Assembly: GCA_029961685.1 (NCBI GenBank)
Contig: JARWKL010000009.1
Location: 16,301,237 to 16,365,236 of the forward strand
Length of the DNA stretch: 64,000 nucleotides
Direction: 5' to 3'
Origin: Aristolochia californica
Taxonomy: Eukaryota; Streptophyta; Magnoliopsida; Piperales; Aristolochiaceae
A program made the position numbers and the translations under genes. The notes under the pieces were generated by a model, which did no database searches, was not told the origin of the DNA, and saw only the letters and a list, made by a program, of their open reading frames with translations. Shown in pieces: positions 1 to 12,300 of this stretch (position 1 is the first letter of the stretch; every line of letters starts with the position of its first letter).

Positions 1-605
1 TACACATGCTTTAAAAAATGGGTATGCATGGCTCGAAACATGTTAAAGTTGCAAATGACCCATGGATCCAAACCTTTCAAAAAGAATAAAAAACTTCTCA
101 TTAAATTCTCAAGTGAACGTGCGGTGGGATATTTAACCGAGTCAAACAAGCCATTATTTTGCCCAAGCTGACCTAGCGATCATTGATCATTGTAAACTGA
201 TTTATCATGCGTAACGGGCCACATTTTTTTAAGGAATGACTTTTGGGTTGGGATTCAACACTCAGTTTAAAATTCCCTCGCCTCCCCTTTTCCCGACGAT
301 TGCAAAACCTGATATATAAAGACTAAAACGAGTTTTAAATCCCTAAAAATTACACAAACTTTTTGGAAATATCTCTCTCCATATTTGTGCATTGTGCATT
401 TCCATTTTAGATGTGTACATTTTTCTTAAATCAAAACTTGAGTTTTCACTTTTTCCTTCATCTCGTAGACAAAAAACAGAATAGATGACAACGAAATGAA
501 AATTTTAGACTCTGTGTATGGAGAAAATTTAAAGCAATAACAAACGTAAGTAAAGAAAATTTATTCACACACCACAAATGAAGAAAAGAGTTTTCTCATC
601 CAAGT
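1..605 (+). repeat. Partial monomer at left edge (B-type)
   Basis: This is the 3' part of a monomer whose first ~70 bases lie outside the window. It reads GGGTATGCATGG near its start and carries the 9-bp deletion (TGCCCAAGCTG near 162-172). The GGGTATGC variant is shared with the unit at 5320. Its tail has the standard TATATAAAG form. Confidence 0.95.
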
Positions 606-848
606 TTGGGAAATTCCACTAGTTCAGCAACCCCAATAGGTTGGAATTTGATAAGAAAGAGATTTTTCTACACATGCTTTAAAAAATGGATATGCATGGC
701 TCGAAACATGTTAAAGTTGCAAATAACCCATGGATCCAAACCTTTCAAAAAGAATAAAAAACTTCTCATTCAATTCTCAAGTGAACGTGCGGTGGGATAT
801 TTAACCGAGTCAAACAAGCCATTATTTTGCCCATTAACAAAAAGCTGA
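606..848 (+). other. Recurrent 80-codon open frame of the monomer, probably non-coding (representative)
   Basis: Most monomers have an open frame of 77 or 80 codons starting at the TTG phase mark; the 9-bp deletion gives the 77-codon form. Only the unit at 8019 has an ATG there. The frame is broken by stops or frameshifts in more than ten units: all six D units, 12750, 14096, 21536, 53265, 57311 and 60669. The predicted peptide is lysine-rich and shows no signal peptide, membrane segment or domain I recognise. Its spread is explained by copying of the monomer. An antisense frame of about 73 codons overlaps it in several B units for the same reason. Confidence 0.15.
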
Positions 849-989
849 CCTAGCGATCATTGATCATTGTAAACTGATTTGTCATGCGTAACGGGCCACA
901 TTTTTTTAAGGAATGACTTTTGGGTTGGGATTCCACACTCAGTTTAAAATTCCCTCGCCTCCCCTTTTCCTGACGATTGCAAAACCTGA

Positions 990-1014
990 TATATAAAGAC
1001 TAAAACGAGTTTTA
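990..1014 (+). promoter_or_regulatory. TATA-like box next to a 14-bp dyad (representative of one per monomer)
   Basis: In the monomer at 606, TATATAAAG (990-998) is followed two bases later by TAAAACGAGTTTTA (1001-1014). The latter is a perfect inverted repeat of 6-bp arms around GA. A pyrimidine-rich stretch (CTCGCCTCCCC) lies just upstream. The arrangement recurs about once per monomer. It resembles a core promoter, but AT-rich DNA produces such strings easily. The box is changed in A2 units (TACATAAAG), in four units with TATATAAGAC, and in the 60669 unit (TATATATAAAG). The dyad is also broken in several units. Function is inferred only weakly. Confidence 0.2.
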
Positions 1015-4000
1015 AATCCCTAAAAATTACACAAACTTTTTGGAAATATCTCTCTCCATATTTGTGCATTGTGCATTTCCATTTTAGAAGTGTACATTTT
1101 TCTTAAATCAAAACTTTAGTTTTCACTTTTTCCTTCATCTCGTAGACAAAAAACAGAATAGATGACAACGAAATGAAAATTTTAGACTCTGTGTATGGAG
1201 AAAATTTAAAGCAATAACAAACGTAAGTAAAGAAAATTTATTCACACACCACAAATGAAGAAAAAAGTTTTCTCATCCAAGTTTGGGAAATTCCACTAGT
1301 TCAGCAACCCCAATAGGTTGGAATTTGATAAGAAAGAGATTTTTCTACACATGCTTTAAAAAATGGATGTGCATGGCTCGAAACATGTTAAAGTTGCAAA
1401 TGACCCATGGATCCAAACCTTTCAAAAAGAATAAAAAACTTCTCATTAAATTCTCAAGTGAACGTGCGGTGGGATATTTAACCGAGTCAAACAAGCCATT
1501 ATTTTGCCCAAGCTGACCTAGCGATCATTGATCATTGTAAACTGATTTATCGTGCGTAACGGGCCACATTTTTTTAAGGAATGACTTTTGGGTTGGGATT
1601 CAACACTCAGTTTAAAATTCCCTCGCCTCCCCTTTTCCCGACGATTGCAAAACCTGATATATAAAGACTAAAACGAGTTTTAAATCCCTAAAAATTACAC
1701 AAACTTTTTGGAAATATCTCTCTCCATATTTGTGCATTGTGCATTTCCATTTTAGATGTGTACATTTTTCTTAAATCAAAACTTGAGTTTTCACTTTTTC
1801 CTTCATCTCATAGACAAAAAATAGAATAGATGACAACGAAATGAAAATTTTAGACTCTGTGTATGGAGAAAATTTAAAGCAATAACAAACGTAAGTAAAG
1901 AAAATTTATTCACACACCACAAATGAAGAAAAAAGTTTTCTCATCCAAGTTTGGGAAATTCCACTAGTTCAGCAACCCCAATAGGTTGGAATTTGATAAG
2001 AAAGAGATTTTTATACACATGCTTTAAAAAATGGATATGCATGGCTCGAAACATGTTAAAGTTGCAAATGACCCATGGATCCAAACCTTTCAAAAAGAAT
2101 AAAAAACTTCTCATTAAATTCTCAAGTGAACGTGCGGTGGGATATTTAACCGAGTCAAACAAGCCATTATTTTGCCCATTAACAAAAAGCTGACCTAGCG
2201 ATCATTGATCATTGTAAACTGATTTATCATGCGTAACGGGCCACATTTTTTTAAGGAATGACTTTTGGGTTGGGATTCAACACTCAGTTTAAAATTCCCT
2301 CGCCTCCCCTTTTCCCGACGATTGCAAAACCTGATATATAAAGACTAAAACGAGTTTTAAATCCCTAAAAATTACACAAACTTTTTGGAAATATCTCTCT
2401 CCATATTTGTGCATTGTGCATTTCCATTTTAGATGTGTACATTTTTCTTAAATCAAAACTTGAGTTTTCACTTTTTCCTTCATCTCGTAGACAAAAAACA
2501 GAATAGGTGACAACGAAATGAAAATTTTAGACTCTGTGTATGGAGAAAACTTAAAGCAATAACAAACGTAAGTAAAGAAAATTTATTCACACACCACAAA
2601 TGAAGAAAAAAGTTTTCTCATCCAAGTTTGGGAAATTCCACTAGTTCAGCAACCCCAATAGGTTGGAATTTGATAAGAAAGAGATTTTTCTACACATGCT
2701 TTAAAAAATGGATATGCATGGCACGAAACATGTTAAAGTTGCAAATGACCCATGGATCCAAACCTTTTAAAAAGAATAAAAAACTTCTCATTAAATTCTC
2801 AAGTGAACGTGCAGTGGAATATTTAACCGAGTCAAACAAGCCATTATTTTGCCCATTAACAAAAAGCTGACCTAGCGATCATTGATCATTGTAAACTGAT
2901 TTATCATGCGTAACGGGCCACATTTTTTTAAGGAATGACTTTTGGGTTGGGATTCAACGATCAGTTTAAAATTCCCTCGCCTCCCCTTTTCCCGACGATT
3001 GCAAAACCTGATACATAAAGACTAAAACGAGTTTTAAATCCCTATAAAATTACACAAACTTTTTGGAAATATCTCTCTCCATATTTGTGCATTGTGCATT
3101 TCCATTTTAGATGTGTACATTTTTCTTAAATCAAAACTTGAGTTTTCACTTTTTCCTTCATCTCGTAGACAAAAAACAGAATAGATGACAACGAAATGAA
3201 AATTTTAGACTCTGTGTATGGAGAAAATTTAAAGCAATAACAAACGTAAGTAAAGAAAATTTATTCACACACCACAAATGAAGAAAAAAGTTTTCTCATC
3301 CAAGTTTGGGAAATTCCACTAGTTCTGCAACCCCAATAGGTTGGAATTTGATAAGAAAGAGATTTTTATACACATGCTTTAAAAAATGGATATGCATGGC
3401 TCGAAACATGTTAAAGTTGCAAATGACCCATGGATCCAAACCTTTCAAAAAGAATAAAAAACTTCTCATTAAATTCTCAAGTGAACGTGCGGTGGGATAT
3501 TTAACCGAGTCAAACAAGCCATTATTTTGCCCAAGCTGACCTAGCGATCATTGATCATTGTAAACTGATTTATCATGCGTAACGGGCCACATTTTTTTAA
3601 GGAATGACTTTTGGGTTGGGATTCAACACTCAGTTTAAAATTCCCTCGCCTCCCCTTTTCCCGACGATTGCAAAACCTGATATATAAAGACTAAAACGAG
3701 TTTTAAATCCCTAAAAATTACACAAACTTTTTGGAAATATCTCTCTCCATATTTGTGCATTGTGCATTTCCATTTTAGATGTGTACATTTTTCTTAAATC
3801 AAAACTTGAGTTTTCACTTTTTCCTTCATCTCGTAGACAAAAAACAGAATAGATGACAACGAAATGAAAATTTTAGACTCTGTGTATGGAGAAAATTTAA
3901 AGCAATAACAAACGTAAGTAAATAAAATTTATTCACACACCACAAATGAAGAAAAAAGTTTTCTCATCCAAGTTTGGGAAATTCCACTAGTTCAGCAACC

Positions 4001-5987
4001 CCAATAGGTTGGAATTTGATAAGAAAGAGATTTTTATACACATGCTTTAAAAAATGGATATGCATGGCTCGAAACATGTTAAAGTTGCAAATGACCCATG
4101 GAACCAAACCTTTCAAAAAGAATAAAAAACTTCTCATTAAATTCTCAAGTGAACGTGCGGTGGGATATTTAACCGAGTCAAACAAGCCATTATTTTGCCC
4201 AAGCTGACCTAGCGATCATTGATCATTGTAACCTGATTTATCATGCGTAACGGGCCACATTTTTTTAAGGAATGACTTTTGGGTTGGGATTCAACACTCA
4301 GTTTAAAATTCCCTCGCCTCCCCTTTTCCCGACGATTGCAAAACCTGATATATAAAGACTAAAACGAGTTTTAAATCCCTAAAAATTACACAAACTTTTT
4401 GGAAATATCTCTCTCCATATTTGTGCATTGTGCATTTCCATTTTAGATGTGTACATTTTTCTTAAATCAAAACTTGAGTTTTCACTTTTTCCTTCATCTC
4501 GTAAACAAAAAACAGAATAGATGACAACGAAATGAAAATTTTAGACTCTGTGTATGGAGAAAACTTAAAGCAATAACAAACGTAAGTAAAGAAAATTTAT
4601 TCACACACCACAAATGAAGAAAAAAGTTTTCTCATCCAAGTTTGGGAAATTCCACTAGTTCAGCAACCCCAATAGGTTGGAATTTGATAAGAAAGAGATT
4701 TTTCTACACATGCTTTAAAAAATGGATATGCATGGCACGAAACATGTTAAAGTTGCAAATGACCCATGGATCCAAACCTTTCAAAAAGAATAAAAAACTT
4801 CTCATTAAATTCTCAAGTGAACGTGCAGTGGAATATTTAACCGAGTCAAACAAGCCATTATTTTGCCCATTAACAAAAAGCTGACCTAGCGATCATTGAT
4901 CATTGTAAACTGATTTATCATGCGTAACGGGCCACATTTTTTTAAGGAATGACTTTTGGGTTGGGATTCAACGCTCAGTTTAAAATTCCCTCGCCTCCCC
5001 TTTTCCCGACGATTGCAAAACCTGATACATAAAGACTAAAACGAGTTTTAAATCCCTATAAAATTACACAAACTTTTTGGAAATATCTCTCTCCATATTT
5101 GTGCATTGTGCATTTCCATTTTAGATGTGTACATTTTTCTTAAATCAAAACTTGAGTTTTCACTTTTTCCTTCATCTCGTAGACAAAAAACAGAATAGAT
5201 GACAACGAAATGAAAATTTTAGACTCTGTGTATGGAGAAAATTTAAAGCAATAACAAACGTAAGTAAAGAAAATTTATTCACACACCACAAATGAAGAAA
5301 AAAGTTTTCTCATCCAAGTTTGGGAAATTCCACTAGTTCAGCAACCCCAATAGGTTGGAATTTGATAAGAAAGAGATTTTTATACACATGCTTTAAAAAA
5401 TGGGTATGCATGGCTCGAAACATGTTAAAGTTGCAAATGACCCATGGATCCAAACCTTTCAAAAAGAATAAAAAACTTCTCATTAAATTCTCAAGTGAAC
5501 GTGCGGTGGGATATTTAACCGAGTCAAACAAGCCATTATTTTGCCCAAGCTGACCTAGCGATCATTGATCATTGTAAACTGATTTATCATGCGTAACGGG
5601 CCACATTTTTTTAAGGAATGACTTTTGGGTTGGGATTCAACACTCAGTTTAAAATTCCCTCGCCTCCCCTTTTCCCGACGATTGCAAAACCTGATATATA
5701 AAGACTAAAACGAGTTTTAAATCCCTAAAAATTACACAAACTTTTTGGAAATATCTCTCTCCATATTTGTGCATTGTGCATTTCCATTTTAGATGTGTAC
5801 ATTTTTCTTAAATCAAAACTTGAGTTTTCACTTTTTCCTTCATCTCGTAGACAAAAAACAGAATAGATGACAACGAAATGAAAATTTTAGACTCTGTGTA
5901 TGGAGAAAATTTAAAGCAATAACAAACGTAAGTAAAGAAAATTTATTCACACACCACAAATGAAGAAAAGAGTTTTCTCATCCAAGT

Positions 5988-8900
5988 TTGGGAAATTCCA
6001 CTAGTTCAGCAACCCCAATAGGTTGGAATTTGATAAGAAAGAGATTTTTCTACACATGCTTTAAAAAATGGATATGCATGGCTCGAAACATGTTAAAGTT
6101 GCAAATAACCCATGGATCCAAACCTTTCAAAAAGAATAAAAAACTTCTCATTCAATTCTCAAGTGAACGTGCGGTGGGATATTTAACCGAGTCAAACAAG
6201 CCATTATTTTGCCCATTAACAAAAAGCTGACCTAGCGATCATTGATCATTGTAAACTGATTTGTCATGCGTAACGGGCCACATTTTTTTAAGGAATGACT
6301 TTTGGGTTGGGATTCCACACTCAGTTTAAAATTCCCTCGCCTCCCCTTTTCCTGACGATTGCAAAACCTGATATATAAAGACTAAAACGAGTTTTAAATC
6401 CCTAAAAATTACACAAACTTTTTGGAAATATCTCTCTCCATATTTGTGCATTGTGCATTTCCATTTTAGAAGTGTACATTTTTCTTAAATCAAAACTTTA
6501 GTTTTCACTTTTTCCTTCATCTCGTAGACAAAAAACAGAATAGATGACAACGAAATGAAAATTTTAGACTCTGTGTATGGAGAAAATTTAAAGCAATAAC
6601 AAACGTAAGTAAAGAAAATTTATTCACACACCACAAATGAAGAAAAAAGTTTTCTCATCCAAGTTTGGGAAATTCCACTAGTTCAGCAACCCCAATAGGT
6701 TGGAATTTGATAAGAAAGAGATTTTTCTACACATGCTTTAAAAAATGGATATGCATGGCTCGAAACATGTTAAAGTTGCAAATGACCCATGGATCCAAAC
6801 CTATCAAAAAGAATAAAAAACTTCTCATTAAATTCTCAAGTGAACGTGCGGTGGGATATTTAACCGAGTCAAACAAGCCATTATTTTGCCCATTAACAAA
6901 AAGCTGACCTAGCGATCATTGATCATTGTAAACTGATTTATCATGCGTAACGGGCCACATTTTTTTAAGGAATGACTTTTGGGTTGGGATTCAATACTCA
7001 GTTTAAAATTCCCTCGCCTCCCCTTTTCCCGACGATTGCAAAACCTGATATATAAAGACAAAAACGAGTTTTAAATCCCTAAAAATTACACAAACTTTTT
7101 GGAAATATCTCTCTCCATATTTGTGCATTGTGCATTTCCATTTTAGATGTGTACATTTTTCTTAAATCAAAACTTGAGTTTTCACTTTTTCCTTCATCTC
7201 GTAGACAAAAAACAGAATAGATGACAACGAAATGAAAATTTTAGACTCTGTGTATGGAGAAAATTTAAAGCAATAACAAACGTAAGTAAAGAAAATTTAT
7301 TCACACACCACAAATGAAGAAAAGAGTTTTCTCATCCAAGTTTGGGAAATTCCACTAGTTCAGCAACCCCAATAGGTTGGAATTTGATAAGAAAGAGATT
7401 TTTCTACACATGCTTTAAAAAATGGATATGCATGGCTCGAAACATGTTAAAGTTGCAAATAACCCATGGATCCAAAACTTTCAAAAAGAATAAAAAACTT
7501 CTCATTAAATTCTCAAGTGAACGTGCGGTGGGATATTTAACCGAGTCAAACAAGCCATTATTTTGCCCATTAACAAAAAGCTGACCTAGCGATCATTGAT
7601 CATTGTAAACTGATTTGTCATGCGTAACGGGCCACATTTTTTTAAGGAATGACTTTTGGGTTGGGATTCCATACTCAGTTTAAAATTCCCTCGCCTCCCC
7701 TTTTCCTGACGATTGCAAAACCTGATATATAAAGACTAAAACGAGTTTTAAATCTCTAAAAATTACACAAACTTTTTGGAAATATCTCTCTCCATATTTG
7801 TGCATTGTGCATTTCCATTTTAGAAGTGTACATTTTTCTTAAATCAAAACTTTAGTTTTCACTTTTTCCTTCATCTCGTAGACAAAAAACAGAATAGATG
7901 ACAACGAAATGAAAATTTTAGACTCTGTGTATGGAGAAAATTTAAAGCAATAACAAACGTAAGTAAAGAAAATTTATTCACACACCACAAATGAAGAAAA
8001 AAGTTTTCTCATCCAAGTATGGGAAATTCCACTAGTTCAGCAACCCCAATAGGTTGGAATTTGATAAGAAAGAGATTTTTCTACACATGCTTTAAAAAAT
8101 GGATATGCATGGTTCGAAACATGTTAAAGTTGCAAATGACCCATGGATCCAAACCTATCAAAAAGAATAAAAAACTTCTCATTAAATTCTCAAGTGAACG
8201 TGCGGTGGGATATTTAACCGAGTCAAACAAGCCATTATTTTGCCCATTAACAAAAAGCTGACCTAGCGATCATTGATCATTGTAAACTGATTTATCATGC
8301 GTAACGGGCCACATTTTTTTAAGGAATGACTTTTGGGTTGGGATTCAACACTCAGTTTAAAATTCCCTCGCCTCCCCTTTTCCCGACGATTGCAAAACCT
8401 GATATATAAAGACTAAAACGAGTTTTAAATCCCTAAAAATTACACAAACTTTTTGGAAATATCTCTCTCCATATTTGTGCATTGTGCATTTCCATTTTAG
8501 ATGTGTACATTTTTCTTAAATCAAAACTTGAGTTTTCACTTTTTCCTTCATCTCGTAGACAAAAAACAGAATAGATGACAACGAAATGAAAATTTTAGAC
8601 TCTGTGTATGGAGAAAACTTAAAGCAATAACAAACGTAAGTAAAGAAAATTTATTCACACACCACAAATGAAGAAAAAAGTTTTCTCATCCAGGTTTGGG
8701 AAATTCCACTAGTTCAGCAACCCCAATAGGTTGGAATTTGATAAGAAAGAGATTTTTCTGCACATGCTTTAAAAAATGGATATGCATGGCACGAAACATG
8801 TTAAAGTTGCAAATGATCCATGGATCCAAACCTTTCAAAAAGAATAAAAAACTTCTCATTAAATTCTCAAGTGAACGTGCAGTGGGATATTTAACCGAGT

Positions 8901-9372
8901 CAAACAAGACATTATTTTGCCCATTAACAAAAAGCTGACCTAGCGATCATTGATCATTGTAAACTGATTTATCATGCGTAACGGGCCACATTTTTTTAAG
9001 GAATGACTTTTGGGTTGGGATTCAACACTCAGTTTAAAATTCCCTCGCCTCCCCATTTCCCAACGATTGCAAAACCTGATATATAAAGACTAAAACGAGT
9101 TTTAAATCCCTAAAAATTACACAAACTTTTTGGAAATATCTCTCTCCATATTTGTGCATTGTGCATTTCCATTTTAGATGTGTACATTTTTCTTAAATCA
9201 AAACTTGAGTTTTCACTTTTTCCTTCATCTCGTAGACAAAAAACAGAATAGATGACAACGAAATGAAAATTTTAGACTCTGTGTATGGAGAAAATTTAAA
9301 GCAATAACAAACGTAAGTAAAGAAAATTTATTCACACACCACAAATGAAGAAAACAGTTTTCTCATCCAAGT
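5988..9372 (+). repeat. Satellite block 2: alternating I and P monomers, then an A-like unit
   Basis: Units start at 5988 (I), 6665 (P), 7342 (I), 8019 (P) and 8696 (A-like with CTGCACATG and CAAATGATCC). The two I units have GATTTGTCATG, TTCCTGACG, GAAGTGTAC and CTTTAG. The two P units have AACCTATCAAAAAG and a standard tail. The period is 1,354 bp, a dimeric pattern repeated twice. The unit at 8019 is the only one in which the phase mark reads ATGGGAAATTC rather than TTGGGAAATTC. Confidence 0.93.
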
Positions 9373-12300
9373 TTGGGAAATTCCACTAGTTCAGCAACCC
9401 CAATAGGTTGGAATTTGATAAGAAAGAGATTTTTATACACATGCTTTAAAAAATGGATATACATGGCTCGAAACATGTTAAAGTTGCAAATGACCCATGG
9501 ATCCAAACCTTTCAAAAAGAATAAAAAACTTCTCATTAAATTCTCAAGTGAACGTGCGGTGGGATATTTAACCGAGTCAAACAAGCCATTATTTTGCCCA
9601 AGCTGACCTAGCGATCATTGATCATTGTAAACTGATTTATCATGCGTAACGGGCCACATTTTTTTAAGGAATGACTTTTGGGTTGGGATTCAACACTCAG
9701 TTTAAAATTCCCTCGCCTCCCCTTTTCCTGACGATTGCAAAACCTGATATATAAAGACTAAAACGAGTATTAAATCCCTAAAAATTACACAAACTTTTTG
9801 GAAATATCTCTCTCCATATTTGTGCATTGTGCATTTCCATTTTAGATGTGTACATTTTTCTTAAATCAGAACTTGAGTTTTCACTTTTTCCTTCATCTCG
9901 TAGACAAAAAACAGAATAGATGACAACGAAATGAAAATTTTAGACTCTGTGTATGGAGAAAATTTAAAGCAATAACAAACGTAAGTAAAGAAAATTTATT
10001 CACACACCACAAATGAAGAAAAGAGTTTTCTCATCCAAGTTTGGGAAATTCCACTAGTTCAGCAACCCCAATAGGTTGGAATTTGATAAGAAAGAGATTT
10101 TTCTACACATGCTTTAAAAAATGGATATGCATGGCTCGAAACATGTTAAAGTTGCAAATAACCCATGGATCCAAACCTTTCAAAAAGAATAAAAAACTTC
10201 TCATTAAATTCTCAAGTGAACGTGCGGTCGGATATTTAACCGAGTCAAACAAGCCATTATTTTGCCCATTAACAAAAAGCTGACCTAGCGATCATTGATC
10301 ATTGTAAACTGATTTGTCATGCGTAACGGGCCACATTTTTTTAAGGAATGACTTTTGGGTTGGGATTCCACACTCAGTTTAAAATTCCCTCGCCTCCCCT
10401 TTTCCTGACGATTGCAAAACCTGATATATAAAGACTAAAACGAGTTTTAAATCCCTAAAAATTACACAAACTTTTTGGAAATATCTCTCTCCATATTTGT
10501 GCATTGTGCATTTCCATTTTAGAAGTGTACATTTTTCTTAAATCAAAACTTTAGTTTTCACTTTTTCCTTCATCTCGTAGACAAAAAACAGAATAGATGA
10601 CAACGAAATGAAAATTTTAGACTCTGTGTATGGAGAAAATTTAAAGCAATAACAAACGTAAGTAAAGAAAATTTATTCACACACCACAAATGAAGAAAAA
10701 AGTTTTCTCATCCAAGTTTGGGAAATTCCACTAGTTCAGCAACCCCAATAGGTTGGAATTTGATAAGAAAGAGATTTTTCTACACATGCTTTAAAAAATG
10801 GATATGCATGGCTCGAAACATGTTAAAGTTGCAAATGACCCATGGATCCAAACCTATCAAAAAGAATAAAAAACTTCTCATTAAATTCTCAAGTGAACGT
10901 GCGGTGGGATATTTAACCGAGTCAAACAAGCCATTATTTTGCCCATTAACAAAAAGCTGACCTAGCGATCATTGATCATTGTAAACTGATTTATCATGCG
11001 TAACGGGCCACATTTTTTTAAGGAATGACTTTTGGGTTGGGATTCAACACTCAGTTTAAAATTCCCTCGCCTCCCCTTTTCCCGATGATTGCAAAACCTG
11101 ATATATAAAGACTAAAACGAGTTTTAAATCCCTAAAAATTACACAAACTTTTTGGAAATATCTCTCTCCATATTTGTGCATTGTGCATTTCCATTTTAGA
11201 TGTGTACATTTTTCTTAAATCAAAACTTGAGTTTTCACTTTTTCCTTCATCTCGTAGACAAAAAACAGAATAGATGACAACGAAATGAAAATTTTAGACT
11301 CTGTGTATGGAGAAAATTTAAAGCAATAACAAACGTAAGTAAAGAAAATTTATTCACACACCACAAATGAAGAAAAGAGTTTTCTCATCCAAGTTTGGGA
11401 AATTCCACTAGTTCAGCAACCCCAATAGGTTGGAATTTGATAAGAAAGAGATTTTTCTACACATGCTTTAAAAAATGGATATGCATGGCTCGAAACATGT
11501 TAAAGTTGCAAATAACCCATGGATCCAAACCTTTCAAAAAGAATAAAAAACTTCTCATTAAATTCTCAAGTGAACGTGCGGTGGGATATTTAACCGAGTC
11601 AAACAAGCCATTATTTTGCCCATTAACAAAAAGCTGACCTAGCGATCATTGATCATTGTAAACTGATTTATCATGCGTAACGGGCCACATTTTTTTAAGG
11701 AATGACTTTTGGGTTGGGATTCAACACTCAGTTTAAAATTCCCTCGCCTCCCCTTTTCCCGACGATTGCAAAACCTGATATATAAAGACTAAAACGAGTT
11801 TTAAATCCCTAAAAATTACACAGACTTTTTGGAAATATCTCTCTCCATATTTGTGCATTGTGCATTTCCATTTTAGATGTGTACATTTTTCTTAAATCAA
11901 AACTTGAGTTTTCACTTTTTCCTTCATCTCGTAGACAAAAAACAGAATAGATGACAACGAAATGAAAATTTTAGACTCTGTGTATGGAGAAAATTTAAAG
12001 CAATAACAAACGTAAGTAAAGAAAATTTATTCACACACCACAAATGAAGAAAAGAGTTTTCTCATCCAAGTTTGGGAAATTCCACTAGTTCAGCAACCCC
12101 AATAGGTTGGAATTTGATAAGAAAGAGATTTTTCTACACATGCTTTAAAAAATGGATATGCATGGCTCGAAACATGTTAAAGTTGCAAATAACCCATGGA
12201 TCCAAACCTTTCAAAAAGAATAAAAAACTTCTCATTAAATTCTCAAGTGAACGTGCGGTGGGATATTTAACCGAGTCAAACAAGCCATTATTTTGCCCAT

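Larger units (their letters stand above)
606..5987 (+). repeat. Satellite block 1: eight monomers, I-B-B/A-A-B-B-A-B
   Basis: Eight units start at 606, 1283, 1951, 2628, 3306, 3974, 4642 and 5320. The first is type I with private CATTCAATTC and a GATTTGTCATG tail. The units at 1283, 3306, 3974 and 5320 carry the 9-bp deletion. The unit at 1951 has a B head (TTATACAC) but no deletion, so it is a mosaic. The units at 2628 and 4642 are type A2 with a shared private GCAGTGGAAT. They lie 2,014 bp apart, which implies a three-monomer duplication. The unit at 3974 has lost the GGATCC site (GGAACC). Confidence 0.95.

Noticed and set aside
695..715. CENP-B-box-like match on the minus strand (TTCGAGCCATGCAT)
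   Set aside because: It matches TTCG, the central A and the C, but has AT where the box needs GG and no third G. That is too weak to claim, and centromere location cannot be read from it.
1217..1240. GTAAGT as a 5' splice site and AATAAA near 750 as a polyadenylation signal
   Set aside because: Both are short strings expected by chance in AT-rich DNA, and there is no exon or transcript evidence to attach them to.
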